DNA of 22,513 nt from an uncultured Collinsella sp. (GCA_900544225.1 UQUD01000022.1:1-22513), one strand, 5' to 3'; positions 1 to 8,462 are shown, counted from the first letter of the stretch. Notes: a model not told the origin generated them from the sequence alone. Made by a program: numbers and translations.

Positions 1-4
1 TCGC

Positions 5-58
5 GAGTTCCGCACGAGCCGGAGAGCACTTAATGTGCTCTCCGTGCGAGCAGGACTG
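5..58. repeat. Left copy of 54-bp terminal inverted repeat
   Basis: These 54 bases are the exact reverse complement of positions 22460-22513. The core is a hairpin: GGAGAGCAC at 21-29, loop 30-34, GTGCTCTCC at 35-43. Beyond position 58 the similarity to the other end continues imperfectly, with GAGCAGG and AACCTT shared in the same order, so the family unit is probably about 70 bp or more. It lies downstream of the minus-strand gene at 109-1314. It looks like a dispersed intergenic palindromic repeat on which an assembly may have broken. Copy number elsewhere cannot be seen here. Confidence 0.85.
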
Positions 59-59
59 C

Positions 60-86
60 CCGAGCAGGCAACCTTATGCCTCTCGG
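60..86 (-). terminator. Hairpin downstream of the cell-wall hydrolase gene
   Basis: CCGAG and AGGCA at 60-70, separated by one bulged C, pair with TGCCT and CTCGG at 77-86 around a 6-nt loop. The hairpin begins 22 bases past the stop codon of the minus-strand gene ending at 109. There is no U-run after it, so it is a weak candidate for an intrinsic terminator. It may instead be part of the terminal repeat element. Confidence 0.35.
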
Positions 87-108
87 ACTGTCCCGGACCA
101 AGCCGCAG

Positions 109-1314
109 CTACGACAGCGCAATACCGCCGAGCCAGCCCCAACGCACGCCAGAGCCAGTGCCATAGAAGCTAATAAACGAGTCAAGCGACTTAGACGTAA
201 TGGCACCCTCGTTGCTCATAACGATGCCGCCGCCAACGTAGATACCCACATGACCGTAGATAAGGCCCGGAGCACCCGTGCCGCTGTGCGAGGAATCGGC
301 CACGATCATGCCCACCTGCAGCGCCGAGCGGTCGGAGCTATAGCACCAGGCGTTGAACATGTCGCAGGCGTTGCCGCCAAAGTAGCCAACGCCGGCGTTA
401 CGGAAGACATTGGTAACCCACGCCGCGCACCAGTTCTGGCCCGGCGAAGGCGTGGAGTAGCACGCGTTGACGACGGCCTGCTGCTTGCCCGAGCCGGCAT
501 TCTGCTGCGGAGTTCCCGGCGCATACGATCCACCACCCGAGCTCGAACCACCCGAGTAGGAATTGTTCTTGTTCGCGGCAGCCGCGGCAGCGGCAGCCTT
601 CCTAGCGGCCTCCTCAGCCTGGGCGGCAGCGAGGATCTCGGAATCGCGCTGAGCCATGAGCTCCTTGACGTCGTCGGAAAGACCGTTCAGCACGGTCTGG
701 ACTTCTTGCTGCTTGGCCTGCATGTCCTGCATCTGGGCAGTCTGCTGGTCCTTGAGCTTCTCTAAGTCGGCCTTCTGCGACTCGAGCTCGGTCTTTTGCG
801 CATCGAGCTCTTCCTGGATGGTCTGAATGTCCTCGATGGCGTCGCGGTCGCTCTTGTTGATCTTCTCAACGTAATGCGCGTTGGCGACGAGTTCCTCAAA
901 CGAGCCAGAGGCCAGCAGCAGCGACAGGATGTTCGTGCCGCCGGACTTGTAGCTGGCGGCCACGCGATCGGAAAGGTCGTTGCGCTTCTTCTTGAGCTCG
1001 GCCTTCTTTTCATCGATCTGGGCCTGCGTGTCGTCAATCTTGCCCTGGACATTCTCGATGTCGTTGAGGGTCTGGGCATTCTTGTTGGCCAGCGCCGCAT
1101 ACTCATTTGCGATGCTGTCGAGCTGGGACTGAACCTCGTCGAGCTGGGCCTGGGCGGCATTCAGTTTATCGGTGGTTTCTTTGGAAGCCTCCGCCGCATG
1201 GGCGCGAGCGGGCAGGCCAAAAAGAACTGCCGCAGAAGCGGCGCCGAACAGGGCCTTGAGGGCAGTGCGGCGCGAGAGCTCCTGGGAAAGGATAGAATCG
1301 CTGTTTGGTGACAT
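109..1314 (-). CDS. Secreted coiled-coil CHAP/NlpC-P60-like cell-wall hydrolase (PcsB/CwlO type)
   Basis: A 401-aa protein likely to cut peptidoglycan outside the cell, perhaps at division sites as for PcsB and CwlO-type hydrolases that depend on FtsEX. The N-terminus has a signal sequence with an SRRTALK twin-arginine-like motif, a hydrophobic stretch and a probable cut after AHA (about residue 40). Residues about 42-235 are a long heptad-rich coiled coil, followed by an Ala-rich run and a Gly/Ser linker to about residue 275. The C-terminal domain carries Cys296 in NWCAAWV and His355 in YGHVGIYV, as expected for a Cys/His peptidase fold. The ATG start at 1314 has CGGAG five bases upstream. 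Coiled coil plus CHAP is the PcsB layout; NlpC/P60 is the alternative fold assignment. Bond specificity cannot be told from sequence. Confidence 0.85.
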   Translation of the reverse strand: MSPNSDSILSQELSRRTALKALFGAASAAVLFGLPARAHAAEASKETTDKLNAAQAQLDEVQSQLDSIANEYAALANKNAQTLNDIENVQGKIDDTQAQIDEKKAELKKKRNDLSDRVAASYKSGGTNILSLLLASGSFEELVANAHYVEKINKSDRDAIEDIQTIQEELDAQKTELESQKADLEKLKDQQTAQMQDMQAKQQEVQTVLNGLSDDVKELMAQRDSEILAAAQAEEAARKAAAAAAAANKNNSYSGGSSSGGGSYAPGTPQQNAGSGKQQAVVNACYSTPSPGQNWCAAWVTNVFRNAGVGYFGGNACDMFNAWCYSSDRSALQVGMIVADSSHSGTGAPGLIYGHVGIYVGGGIVMSNEGAITSKSLDSFISFYGTGSGVRWGWLGGIALS

Positions 1315-1580
1315 ATGTACTCCGTTACATGCTTATTTATATGTCGCTCAACTCATACATATTAGCGTACATATGGCGCGTCCCAACGATTTCCACGAAC
1401 GGCAGGAAACTGCAAGGTCAGCGGCTCGTAAGCAAATGCCAAAGATCAGGTTATGCGTACGCAAGCTCTTCTATGAGTACGTTAGCACAATCCTCTGCTT
1501 TTCCTACAGCGCACGATTTGGGCGTCCCTGCCTGCGCTATACTCCCCTGAAGAAGTGTTCCTGATTCGATAGGAGACTAC
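1315..1580. promoter_or_regulatory. Divergent promoter region of the hydrolase gene and galE
   Basis: This 266-bp gap holds the start regions of two divergent genes. On the plus strand, TATACT at 1538-1543 is a good -10 for galE; the -35 (GATTTG or ATTTGG near 1515-1521) is weak. On the minus strand, TTGGGA followed 16 bases later by TAATAT (near 1365-1390) is a possible hydrolase promoter. The hydrolase side is AT-rich and contains ACATATGT at 1311-1318 and TACATATG near 1369-1376. No riboswitch-like structure was recognised. Confidence 0.4.
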
Positions 1581-2642
1581 ATGTCCAAAGCACTCGACCC
1601 CAAAGACACCTGTGTCCTCGTTACCGGTGGCGCCGGCTTTATCGGCTCGCACACCGTCGTTCAGCTGCTCGAGGGTGGCTACCAGGTCGTCATCGTCGAT
1701 GATCTCTCCAACTCCAGCGCCGTCGCCGTCGACCGCGTCAAGACCATCGTGGGCGACGAGGCCGCCAAGAACCTCACCTTCTACGAGGCCAACGTGCTCG
1801 ACCGCGATGCGATGAACAAGATCTTCGATACCCATCAGATCGACCGCGTCATCCACTTTGCCGGCTTTAAGGCCGTCGGCGAGTCGGTGAGCAAGCCCGT
1901 CGAGTACTACCACAACAACATCGAGAACACCCTGGTGCTCATCGACGTCATGCGCAACCATGGCTGCAAGTCCATCATCTTCTCGAGCTCCTCGACCGTC
2001 TACGGCGACCCGGACAACCCGCCCGTCACCGAGGAGGATCCTAAGAAGCCCGCGACCAACCCCTATGGTTGGACCAAGTGGATGATCGAGCAGATCCTTA
2101 TGGACGTCCACACCGCCGACCCCGAGTGGGACGTCGTGCTGCTCCGTTATTTCAATCCCATCGGCGCCCATCCGTCGGGCCTGATCGGCGAGGATCCCAA
2201 GGGCATCCCCAACAACCTGGTGCCCTATGTCGCCCAGGTCGCCGTGGGCAAGCTCGAGGCCGTTCAGGTCTTTGGCAACGACTACCCCACCCCCGACGGC
2301 ACCGGCGTGCGCGATTACATCCACGTGTGCGATCTGGCATCTGGTCACGTGGCCGCCCTCAACTGGATGAACGGCAAGACCGGCGTCGAGATCTTTAACT
2401 TGGGCACCGGCACCGGCACCTCGGTACTCGAGGTCGTCGCCGCCTTCTCCAAGGCTTGTGGCAAGGAGCTGCCCTACGTGATCCGCGAGCGCCGCGCCGG
2501 CGACATCGCTGCCAACTGGTGCGATGCCTCCAAGGCCGAGCGCATGATGGGCTGGAAGGCCCAGTACGACATCGCGGACATGTGCCGCGATAGCTGGAAC
2601 TGGCAGAGCCACAACCCCAACGGCTTCGCCGACGCCGAGTAG
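1581..2642 (+). CDS. galE: UDP-glucose 4-epimerase
   Basis: Interconverts UDP-glucose and UDP-galactose in the cytoplasm (Leloir pathway, and supply of galactose for surface polysaccharide). The 353-aa length fits the short-chain dehydrogenase epimerase family. The NAD-binding motif GGAGFIGSH is near residues 16-24, the SSSSTVYGD strand carries the catalytic Ser/Thr, and the active-site pair is Tyr162 and Lys166 in YGWTK. The C-terminal part has the usual RDYIHVCDLASGH and FNLGTGTGTSVLEV motifs. The ATG at 1581 follows AGGAG. The gene is monocistronic, with its own -10 box and a strong terminator at 2665-2697. No galK or galT is in the window. Confidence 0.97.
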   Translation: MSKALDPKDTCVLVTGGAGFIGSHTVVQLLEGGYQVVIVDDLSNSSAVAVDRVKTIVGDEAAKNLTFYEANVLDRDAMNKIFDTHQIDRVIHFAGFKAVGESVSKPVEYYHNNIENTLVLIDVMRNHGCKSIIFSSSSTVYGDPDNPPVTEEDPKKPATNPYGWTKWMIEQILMDVHTADPEWDVVLLRYFNPIGAHPSGLIGEDPKGIPNNLVPYVAQVAVGKLEAVQVFGNDYPTPDGTGVRDYIHVCDLASGHVAALNWMNGKTGVEIFNLGTGTGTSVLEVVAAFSKACGKELPYVIRERRAGDIAANWCDASKAERMMGWKAQYDIADMCRDSWNWQSHNPNGFADAE

Positions 2643-2664
2643 CAAAACCTACATACCGCTCTTG

Positions 2665-2697
2665 CCCCGATCTCACGTTGTGAGGTCGGGGCTTTTT
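2665..2697 (+). terminator. Intrinsic terminator after galE
   Basis: CCCCGATCTCAC pairs with GTGAGGTCGGGG around a 3-nt loop (one G-U pair), followed by CTTTTT. It begins 22 bases past the galE stop codon. Confidence 0.92.
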
Positions 2698-2746
2698 CAT
2701 GGCATGTAACCATTCGCCGAAAATCGACCAACTTTTTTATCTTGCC

Positions 2747-2776
2747 TGTACATGTTTAAACAACATGTTTTACAAT
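2747..2776 (+). promoter_or_regulatory. malQ promoter with TTGTTTAAACAA-like operator
   Basis: TGTACA at 2747-2752 and TACAAT at 2771-2776 form a -35/-10 pair with an 18-base spacer. The palindrome TGTTTAAACA (2753-2762) fills the start of the spacer; as a 12-mer (2752-2763) it matches TTGTTTAAACAA at 11 of 12 positions. A repressor bound here would block RNA polymerase. The same palindrome lies before the ABC operon and in the gntR/PTS intergenic region, which suggests shared control by the GntR-family protein at 11892-12611. Confidence 0.6.
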
Positions 2777-2861
2777 AGGCGTATCGAATCAGAACATCGG
2801 AGGCGGACTGCACACCCATCGGCAGGCCGACCCCACAACAAGAAGGTTGGTGAGCGCATTC

Positions 2862-4367
2862 ATGGAGCGTGCAAGCGGCGTCCTCATGCCCGTCTCATCT
2901 CTGCCCGGACCATACGGAATCGGCGGCTTTGGCTGGAATGCCTACGACTTCGTCGATTTTCTCGCCTCGTGCAAACAACATTACTGGCAGATTCTGCCCC
3001 TTACGACGACCAGCTATGGCGATTCGCCCTATCAGTCGTTCTCGGCCCGCGCAGGCAACCCCAACTTTATCGACTTTGCCGAGCTTATCGAGGCAGGGTA
3101 TCTGGAGCAGCGCGATATCGATGGCGTGTATCTGGGATCCGACCCCAGCAATGTCGACTACGGTGCTATCTTTGGCGGCCGCCGTCAGATTCTCGACCGC
3201 GCCGCTGAGCGCTTTGCTGCCGACAAGCCGGCCGATTTCGATGACTTTATCCAGGCCAACGAGGACTGGCTCATCCCCTACTGTGAGTTCATGACCGTCA
3301 AAGAGGAGTGCGGTCTCAAGGCGTTTTGGGAGTGGCCCGCGGAGCTCCGCACCCGCGGCGAGGCTTCCGCCAAGGTCTGCGCCGACCATCCGGCGCGTAT
3401 GCTCTACCACCAGATGACGCAGTACTTCTTCGATCGCCAGTGGAGCCGCCTCAAGGCCTATGCCAACGAGCGCGACATTCTCATCATCGGCGACCTGCCC
3501 ATCTATGTCTCGCGTGACTCCGTCGAGATGTGGGCGACGCCTGAGCTCTTTAAGATCGACGCCGCCGGCAATCCCGTGAGCGTCGCCGGCACGCCGCCCG
3601 ACCAGTTCTCGGCCACCGGCCAGTACTGGGGCAACCCCATCTACGACTGGGACGCCATGGAGTCCGACGGCTTCTCCTGGTGGGAGGGCCGCATTCGCGC
3701 CGCCCTCGACATGTACGACGTCATCCGCCTGGATCACTTCCGCGGCTTCGAGGCCTATTGGGAGGTGCCGTTCTCCTCGCCCGATTCGTCCTACGGTTCG
3801 TGGACGCAGGGTCCCGGCCTCAAGTTCTTCAAGACGCTCGAGGAAAAGCTCGGCACGCTGCCCATCATCGCCGAGGACCTGGGCTTCCTCACCCCCGGCG
3901 TCATCGACATGCGCGACAACTCGGGCTTCCCCGGCATGAAAATCCTGCAGTTTGCCTTTGAGGGTACCAACTCGTACTACCTGCCGCATAACTACATCGC
4001 CAACACCGTCGCCTATGTGGGCACCCACGACAACGAGACGGCGCGCGGTTGGTTTGAGGGAACGGCCACCCCGCGTCAGCGTGAGCAGGCAGCCCTGTAC
4101 ACCCATCAGCAGGCCGGCGAACCCATGGCAGATGCACTCAATCGCACCATCGCCGCCAGCGTGAGCGACACGTGCATCTACACCATGCAGGACCTGCTCA
4201 ACTTGGGCAACGAGGCGCGCATCAACACCCCTGCCACGCTGGGCGGCAACTGGACCTGGCGCATGCTCGACGGCGCCATCACCCGCGAGCTCGAGCACAA
4301 ACTCACCGACTGGACCGAGACCTACTTCCGCATCCCGTCGGAAGCCGAAATCGAGCTTCCTCAATAG
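2862..4367 (+). CDS. malQ: 4-alpha-glucanotransferase (amylomaltase, GH77)
   Basis: Transfers alpha-1,4-glucan segments between maltodextrins and releases glucose, so short maltodextrins become long enough for the phosphorylase. 501 aa, the usual GH77 length. The N-terminus RASGVLMPVSSLPGPYGIG is the family signature. Active-site regions are DVIRLDHFRGFEAYW (nucleophile Asp near residue 290), IIAEDLG (acid/base Glu near 337) and GTHDNE (His/Asp near 388). The ATG at 2862 was chosen because GGTGAG sits 7 bases upstream and the signature begins at once; TTG at 2847 and GTG at 2850 are in frame but poorly spaced from AGAAGG. A hairpin separates it from glgP, which acts in the same pathway. Confidence 0.95.
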   Translation: MERASGVLMPVSSLPGPYGIGGFGWNAYDFVDFLASCKQHYWQILPLTTTSYGDSPYQSFSARAGNPNFIDFAELIEAGYLEQRDIDGVYLGSDPSNVDYGAIFGGRRQILDRAAERFAADKPADFDDFIQANEDWLIPYCEFMTVKEECGLKAFWEWPAELRTRGEASAKVCADHPARMLYHQMTQYFFDRQWSRLKAYANERDILIIGDLPIYVSRDSVEMWATPELFKIDAAGNPVSVAGTPPDQFSATGQYWGNPIYDWDAMESDGFSWWEGRIRAALDMYDVIRLDHFRGFEAYWEVPFSSPDSSYGSWTQGPGLKFFKTLEEKLGTLPIIAEDLGFLTPGVIDMRDNSGFPGMKILQFAFEGTNSYYLPHNYIANTVAYVGTHDNETARGWFEGTATPRQREQAALYTHQQAGEPMADALNRTIAASVSDTCIYTMQDLLNLGNEARINTPATLGGNWTWRMLDGAITRELEHKLTDWTETYFRIPSEAEIELPQ

Positions 4368-4415
4368 GAGCTACCGCGCCCGGCCCCTCCCCACCGTGCG
4401 GACGCGCTTGCTTTT

Positions 4416-4455
4416 CCCGCGCGAGGCCACCCCAATCCCCTCGCGCGGGCTTCTT
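4416..4455 (+). terminator. Hairpin between malQ and glgP
   Basis: CCCGCGCGAGG (4416-4426) pairs with CCTCGCGCGGG (4439-4449), an 11-bp GC-rich stem, followed by only CTTCTTAT. The poor U-run suggests partial termination or RNA stabilisation. If it does terminate, glgP needs its own promoter in the short gap that follows; none is obvious. Confidence 0.55.
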
Positions 4456-4495
4456 ATGAATTGCAGACATGAAACAACCCATCACAGGAGAAAAC

Positions 4496-6763
4496 ATGCC
4501 CCAAATTAACCTCATGGAACTCGCCGAGCAGTCTTTTGGCACCTCGCTCGAGCAGCTCGACGACCGTCGCATTTACAAGCTGCTGGTCAAACTCGTGCAG
4601 GAGCGCTCCGCCGCCTGCCCGCTCAACAACGGCAAGAAAAAGCTCTATTACATTTCCGCCGAATTTTTGATCGGCAAGCTGCTCATCAACAACATGATCG
4701 ACCTTGGCATCTACGACGAGGTTAAGGACCAGCTCACCGCCGCAGGCCACGACCTCAACAAGATCGAGGAATTCGAGGTCGAGCCGTCACTCGGCAACGG
4801 CGGCCTGGGCCGCTTGGCCGCATGCTTCCTGGATTCCATCGCCACGCTGGGCTTGACCGGCGATGGCGTGGGCCTCAACTATCACTACGGTCTGTTCCGT
4901 CAGCGCTTTGTCGACAACCAGCAGAAGGCCGTCCCCGACGAGTGGCTCGGTGAGCAGGACATCCTAGTCGACGATGACCGCTCCTACACCGTCGAGTTCG
5001 GCGATTTTGCCGTTACCTCCAAGCTCGTCAACATCGATGTGCCCGGTTACGGCCAGCCCACCAAGAATCGCCTGCGCCTGTTCGACCTGGCGAGCGTCGA
5101 CGACAGCCTGGTCCCCGGCAGTTCCATCGACTTCGACAAGACCGAGATCGCCAAGAACCTCACCTTGTTCCTCTACCCCGACGATTCCGACGAGCAGGGC
5201 CGCCTACTTCGCATCTATCAGGAGTACTTCATGGTGAGCAACGCCGCCCAGCTCCTGATCGACGAGGCCGTCGAGCGCGGCAGCAACCTGCACGATCTGG
5301 CCGACTACGCCGTGGTCCAAATTAACGACACGCACCCCACCATGGTCATCCCCGAGCTCATCCGCCTGCTCACCACCGAGCACGACATCGAGTTTGACGA
5401 GGCCGTTACCATCGTGCGCTCCATGGTCGCCTACACTAACCACACGATTCTTGCCGAGGCGCTCGAGAAGTGGCCGCTCGCCAGCCTGCAGAAGGTCTCC
5501 CCTGCCATCGCCGACATTATCGTCAAGCTCGATGAGATCGCGAAAGCCGAGCACGATGACCCGCGCGTCGCCATCATCGACGAGCACGACACCGTCCACA
5601 TGGCCCACATGGACATCCACTTTGGCTTCTCCATCAACGGCGTAGCCGCCCTCCACACCAAGATCCTGGAGGACACCGAGCTTCATCCGTTCTACGAGAT
5701 CTATCCCAAGAAGTTCTCCAACAAGACCAACGGCATCACCTTCCGCCGCTGGATCCATGGGGCCAACCCCGCGCTCGCCAGCCTGCTCGACGATGTGATC
5801 GGCACCGACTGGCGCAGCACCGGCGATCTGAGCAAACTCGCCAAGTTCGCCGACGACAAGGACGTTCTTGAGCGCCTGGCCGCCACCAAGGTCGAGGCCA
5901 AGGCCATCATGCGCCAGTTCATGGCGCTCGAGCAGGGCGTGACCATTCCCTCCAACGCCATCATCGACGTCCAGGTCAAGCGCATCCACGAGTACAAGCG
6001 TCAGCAGATGCTCGCGCTCTACATCATCTGGAAGTACCTCGATATCAAGAACGGCAACAGACCTAAGCACCCTGTCACCATCATCTTTGGCGGCAAGGCG
6101 GCGCCTGCCTACACTATCGCGCAGGACATTATCCATCTGATCTTGACGCTGTCGCAGTGGATTGCAAACGACCCCGACGTGGCTCCCTACCTGCAGGTCG
6201 TCATGATCGAAAACTACAACGTCACCGCCGCCGAGCGCGTGATCCCCGCCGCTGATATCTCCGAGCAGATCAGCCTGGCCTCCAAGGAGGCGAGCGGCAC
6301 CTCCAACATGAAGTTCATGCTCAACGGCGCCCTAACCCTGTGCACGCTCGACGGCGCCAACGTGGAGATTGCCGAGCTCGTGGGCGACGAGAATATCTAT
6401 ACCTTTGGTGCCTCGTCCAAACAGGTCGAGCAGCTCTATGCCGACGGCACCTATGACGCCGGTGTGCTCTACCGCAAGCCCGGCATTAAACTGCTGGTAG
6501 ACTTCATCACCAACCCGGCCTTTATGGCGACCGGCAACGTCGAGCGCCTGCAGCGCCTGCACGATGACATTAAGGGCAAGGACTGGTTTATGGCCCTGCT
6601 CGACATCGAGGAGTACATCCAGACCAAGGAGCGCGTGTTGGCCGACTACGAGGACCAGGACGCCTGGATGCGCAAGACGCTCATCAATATCGCCAACGCT
6701 GGCACCTTCTCGTCTGACCGCACGATCTCCCAGTACAACGACGAGATTTGGCACCTGAGCTAA
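4496..6763 (+). CDS. glgP: Glycogen/maltodextrin phosphorylase (GT35)
   Basis: Phosphorolyses alpha-1,4-glucans to glucose 1-phosphate, a PLP-dependent cytoplasmic reaction. 755 aa. The PLP-binding motif EASGTSNMKFMLNGA carries the Schiff-base lysine at about Lys606, followed by TLDGANVEI. The N-terminal phosphorylase motif YYISAEFLIGKLL and the segment EPSLGNGGLGRLAACFLDS are clear, as is VKRIHEYKRQ. The ATG at 4496 follows AGGAG with good spacing; an in-frame ATG at 4469 would add nine residues but lacks a ribosome site. Downstream of malQ, so the two likely form one degradation module. Whether it acts on stored glycogen or on imported maltodextrin cannot be told; no other glycogen genes are present. 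Confidence 0.96.
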   Translation: MPQINLMELAEQSFGTSLEQLDDRRIYKLLVKLVQERSAACPLNNGKKKLYYISAEFLIGKLLINNMIDLGIYDEVKDQLTAAGHDLNKIEEFEVEPSLGNGGLGRLAACFLDSIATLGLTGDGVGLNYHYGLFRQRFVDNQQKAVPDEWLGEQDILVDDDRSYTVEFGDFAVTSKLVNIDVPGYGQPTKNRLRLFDLASVDDSLVPGSSIDFDKTEIAKNLTLFLYPDDSDEQGRLLRIYQEYFMVSNAAQLLIDEAVERGSNLHDLADYAVVQINDTHPTMVIPELIRLLTTEHDIEFDEAVTIVRSMVAYTNHTILAEALEKWPLASLQKVSPAIADIIVKLDEIAKAEHDDPRVAIIDEHDTVHMAHMDIHFGFSINGVAALHTKILEDTELHPFYEIYPKKFSNKTNGITFRRWIHGANPALASLLDDVIGTDWRSTGDLSKLAKFADDKDVLERLAATKVEAKAIMRQFMALEQGVTIPSNAIIDVQVKRIHEYKRQQMLALYIIWKYLDIKNGNRPKHPVTIIFGGKAAPAYTIAQDIIHLILTLSQWIANDPDVAPYLQVVMIENYNVTAAERVIPAADISEQISLASKEASGTSNMKFMLNGALTLCTLDGANVEIAELVGDENIYTFGASSKQVEQLYADGTYDAGVLYRKPGIKLLVDFITNPAFMATGNVERLQRLHDDIKGKDWFMALLDIEEYIQTKERVLADYEDQDAWMRKTLINIANAGTFSSDRTISQYNDEIWHLS

Positions 6764-6792
6764 TTTCGCTTCCCTTACCCATCCTCTTGAGA

Positions 6793-6824
6793 AACGGAGT
6801 CGTGGCAACACGGCTCCGTTTTTT
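6793..6824 (+). terminator. Intrinsic terminator after glgP
   Basis: AACGGAGTCGTG pairs with CACGGCTCCGTT (one G-U pair) around a GCAA loop, running straight into a T-run. It ends the plus-strand malQ-glgP segment and faces the terminator at 7105-7152. Confidence 0.93.
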
Positions 6825-6864
6825 GTGCCCGCACGTTACCCTGCGACCCAACTCGGCCAAACAA

Positions 6865-7080
6865 TCTCGATCTGTAACAACTACTCGGTAAAAACGGTCC
6901 CAGCTGTTACAGATTGAGACATACCGGCCCCTCCCCTTGGGTTTATCTCGATCTGTAACATCTAGCAGCTGAAATTCACCTTTGGTGTTACAGATTTAGA
7001 TGAAATGGTTAGCTCAGCGGAACCGTCTCGATCTGTAACATCTAACGTCCGAAATCAGCCTCACCCGTTACAGATCGAGA
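6865..7080. repeat. Array of six alternating-orientation 15-bp repeats at about 40-bp spacing
   Basis: The sequence TCTCGATCTGTAACA occurs identically at 6865-6879, 6946-6960 and 7026-7040. Its reverse complement, with a few changes, occurs at 6905-6919 (TGTTACAGATTGAGA), 6986-7000 (TGTTACAGATTTAGA) and 7066-7080 (CGTTACAGATCGAGA). Orientation alternates strictly F-R-F-R-F-R. The five gaps are 25, 26, 25, 25 and 25 bases. The forward copies are perfectly conserved; the reverse copies vary. Gaps inside F-R pairs share a little sequence (CTA near the start, GAAAT near the middle in two of them); the other gaps look unrelated. The array fills the gap between two converging transcription units and has no ORF. 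It resembles a BIME/REP-like palindrome array rather than a CRISPR. Confidence 0.9.
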
Positions 7081-7104
7081 CAAACGACCGGTCAGACAGC
7101 CCCA

Positions 7105-7152
7105 ACACAAAGAAAGGCTCCCCTCTCGCCCAGTGGACGGGAGGGGAGCCTT
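7105..7152 (-). terminator. Intrinsic terminator of the ABC sugar-uptake operon
   Basis: On the minus strand AAGGCTCCCCTC pairs with GAGGGGAGCCTT (12 bp, arms at 7141-7152 and 7114-7125), followed by TTTCTTTGTG. It lies about 70 bases past the stop of the ATPase gene. Confidence 0.85.
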
Positions 7153-7220
7153 ATATGTGACCGCGGCAAAAGGATGGCAATACCGCAGTCGCCCAAAGGA
7201 AGGGCCTGGATGCACCGGGC

Positions 7221-8420
7221 CTAGATAAGGTTCTTGCCAGAGACCTTATCGAAGAGGTGGGTCGCGTTCTTCTCGAACTTGAACCAGATGGTGTCGCCAG
7301 CCTTGAGCGCGCCCTTGGCCTCGAGGTCGACGACGGGGATAATCAGGACAAACTGGCCGTCGGGAGCGGTCACGTGGACATGCTCGGTCGAGCCCATGAG
7401 CTCGGTCACCTCGACGGTACCCTGGAGCGCGCCCTCCTCGCCCTTGTCGGCAAGCAGGATCTGCTCGGGACGCACGCCGGCCGTAATCTCCTTCACGTCG
7501 CCGCCGTCCCAGTTGAGGGCAAGCTGAGCGCAAGTCTCGGGGGCGAGCGCCACGTTCATATCCTCGGTCTTGACGGTGAAGCCGTTGCCCGAGCGCACCA
7601 GCTGGGCATCGAAGAAGTTCATCTGCGGCACACCGATAAAGCCGGCAACGAAGATGTTCGCGGGATGATTGAAGACCTCCTGCGGGGTGGCAATCTGCTG
7701 GACGACGCCGTCCTTCATGACCACGATGCGATCGCCGAGGGTCATGGCCTCGGTCTGGTCGTGGGTAACGTAGATGAACGTACCCTTGATCTCGTGGCGC
7801 AGCTTAATGAGCTCGGCACGCATCTGGTTACGCAGCTTGGCGTCCAGGTTGGACAGCGGCTCGTCCATCAGGAAGACCTTGGGGTCACGCACGATGGCGC
7901 GGCCGATAGCGACACGCTGGCGCTGGCCGCCGGAGAGCGCCTTGGGCTTACGGTCGAGATACTCGGTAATGCCCAGAATCTCGGCAGCAGAGCGAACCTT
8001 GCGGTCGATCTCGTCCTTGGGAACCTTCTTGAGCTCGAGCGTAAATGCCATGTTCTCGTACACCGTCATATTGGGGTACAGAGCGTAGCTCTGGAACACC
8101 ATGGCGATGTCGCGGTCCTTGGGCGCCACGTCGTTGACACGCTTGCCGTCGATGAGCACATCGCCCGAGGTAATGTCCTCCAGGCCGGCGACCATGCGCA
8201 TCGTCGTGGACTTACCGCAGCCAGAGGGGCCAACGAGGACGACGAACTCCTGGTCGTGAACGGTGAGGTTGAAGTCCTCTACAGCGAGCACACCATCCTC
8301 GGTAACCTTGAGGTTGTGCTTCTTCTCCTCGGTCTTCTTCTTTTTGCCAAAGAAGCCCTTCTTTTTGGACTCGGTGTTGGGATACACCTTCTGAACATGC
8401 TTGAGAACGATCTCGGCCAT
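7221..8420 (-). CDS. ABC sugar importer ATPase (MalK/MsmX/UgpC family)
   Basis: Cytoplasmic ATPase that powers the permease pair encoded just upstream. 399 aa. Walker A is GPSGCGKST at residues 64-72, the signature LSGGQ at 162-166, Walker B FLMDEP follows, and the H-loop is YVTHDQTEA. The C-terminal third is the TOBE-type regulatory region typical of sugar ATPases. Residues about 15-43 are a Lys-rich insertion (KKKGFFGKKKKTEEKK) between the first two strands, which pushes Walker A roughly 28 residues later than in a standard MalK. ATG at 8420 follows AAAGGT; an upstream in-frame extension to 8504 is not supported by a ribosome site. Last gene of the operon, 67 bases after the second permease. 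Related ATPases can serve several importers, so the substrate is not fixed by this gene. Confidence 0.94.
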   Translation of the reverse strand: MAEIVLKHVQKVYPNTESKKKGFFGKKKKTEEKKHNLKVTEDGVLAVEDFNLTVHDQEFVVLVGPSGCGKSTTMRMVAGLEDITSGDVLIDGKRVNDVAPKDRDIAMVFQSYALYPNMTVYENMAFTLELKKVPKDEIDRKVRSAAEILGITEYLDRKPKALSGGQRQRVAIGRAIVRDPKVFLMDEPLSNLDAKLRNQMRAELIKLRHEIKGTFIYVTHDQTEAMTLGDRIVVMKDGVVQQIATPQEVFNHPANIFVAGFIGVPQMNFFDAQLVRSGNGFTVKTEDMNVALAPETCAQLALNWDGGDVKEITAGVRPEQILLADKGEEGALQGTVEVTELMGSTEHVHVTAPDGQFVLIIPVVDLEAKGALKAGDTIWFKFEKNATHLFDKVSGKNLI

Positions 8421-8438
8421 GTCTTTACCTTTCGATAT

Positions 8439-8462
8439 GCGGCGCCATGTTGAGGGCGCCGC
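8439..8462 (-). other. Intercistronic hairpin, permease 2 - ATPase
   Basis: GCGGCGCC and GGCGCCGC form an 8-bp GC-only stem with an 8-nt loop in the 67-base gap between the second permease and the ATPase. There is no T-run, so it more likely stabilises or processes the mRNA than ends it. Confidence 0.6.

Noticed and set aside
6865..7080. CRISPR array
   Set aside because: The repeats alternate in direction, are only 15 bp, the gaps inside pairs share some sequence, and no cas gene is in the window.
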